Source: CAYYHA01 sp964471535 (lineage in GTDB: Bacteria; Myxococcota; Myxococcia; SLRQ01). From it: a DNA stretch of 7,830 nt. The position numbers were made by a program, and so were the translations under genes. Within the stretch, counting starts at the first letter, position 1. Each line of letters starts with the position of its first letter. Under the pieces are notes generated by a model. It saw only the letters and a list, made by a program, of their open reading frames with translations. It did no database searches and had not been told where the DNA came from. The stretch covers positions 1 to 7,830 of the forward strand of contig CAYYHA010000204.1 of assembly GCA_964471535.1 (NCBI GenBank), in the 5' to 3' direction. Of the stretch, positions 7,824 to 7,830 are shown one piece after another.

Positions 7824-7830
7824 TCAGAGA

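Overview
The window is GC-rich and densely coding. Every gene I can support lies on the minus strand, so genes are read from high to low coordinates. Gene content and order point to Myxococcota (myxobacteria and relatives, formerly Deltaproteobacteria). The main clue is a fused shikimate kinase/3-dehydroquinate synthase, a small Roadblock/LC7 protein resembling MglC, then efp-accB-accC and a large TPR protein. From memory, Myxococcus xanthus carries mglC and sgmX around efp, accB and accC, just downstream of the type IV pilus secretin gene pilQ. The genus cannot be fixed from this sequence.

Layout in direction of transcription. (1) aroKB at 7823-6183 is a bifunctional enzyme with a TTG start. 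It overlaps by 4 bases a 215-residue lipoprotein gene (6186-5539) that I do not recognise and that has a cysteine-rich tail. (2) A 310-base non-coding gap (5229-5538) holds three GC-rich inverted repeats and a possible sigma-70 promoter. (3) A tight five-gene run follows: mglC-like Roadblock gene (5228-4860), aroQ (4845-4375), efp (4368-3808), accB (3802-3317) and accC (3320-1962). Gaps are 5-14 bases and accB overlaps accC by 4 bases. (4) A 275-base gap (1687-1961) has a hairpin at the end of accC, a good promoter candidate, and a leader with three consecutive perfect hairpins. (5) A large TPR gene (1686 to the window edge) is cut off after 562 codons.

How the genes work together: AroB, AroQ and AroK are steps 2, 3 and 5 of the shikimate pathway. 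AccB and AccC are the biotin carrier and biotin carboxylase of acetyl-CoA carboxylase. EF-P relieves ribosome stalling at proline runs. The Roadblock protein and the TPR protein fit another theme, the MglA/MglB/RomR polarity system and type IV pilus control of myxobacteria. They bracket the aroQ-efp-accBC block. I see no CRISPR array, insertion sequence, phage gene, tRNA or rRNA. The least explained items are the lipoprotein, the repeated acidic/aromatic motif in the TPR protein's tail, and the structured leader upstream of the TPR gene.
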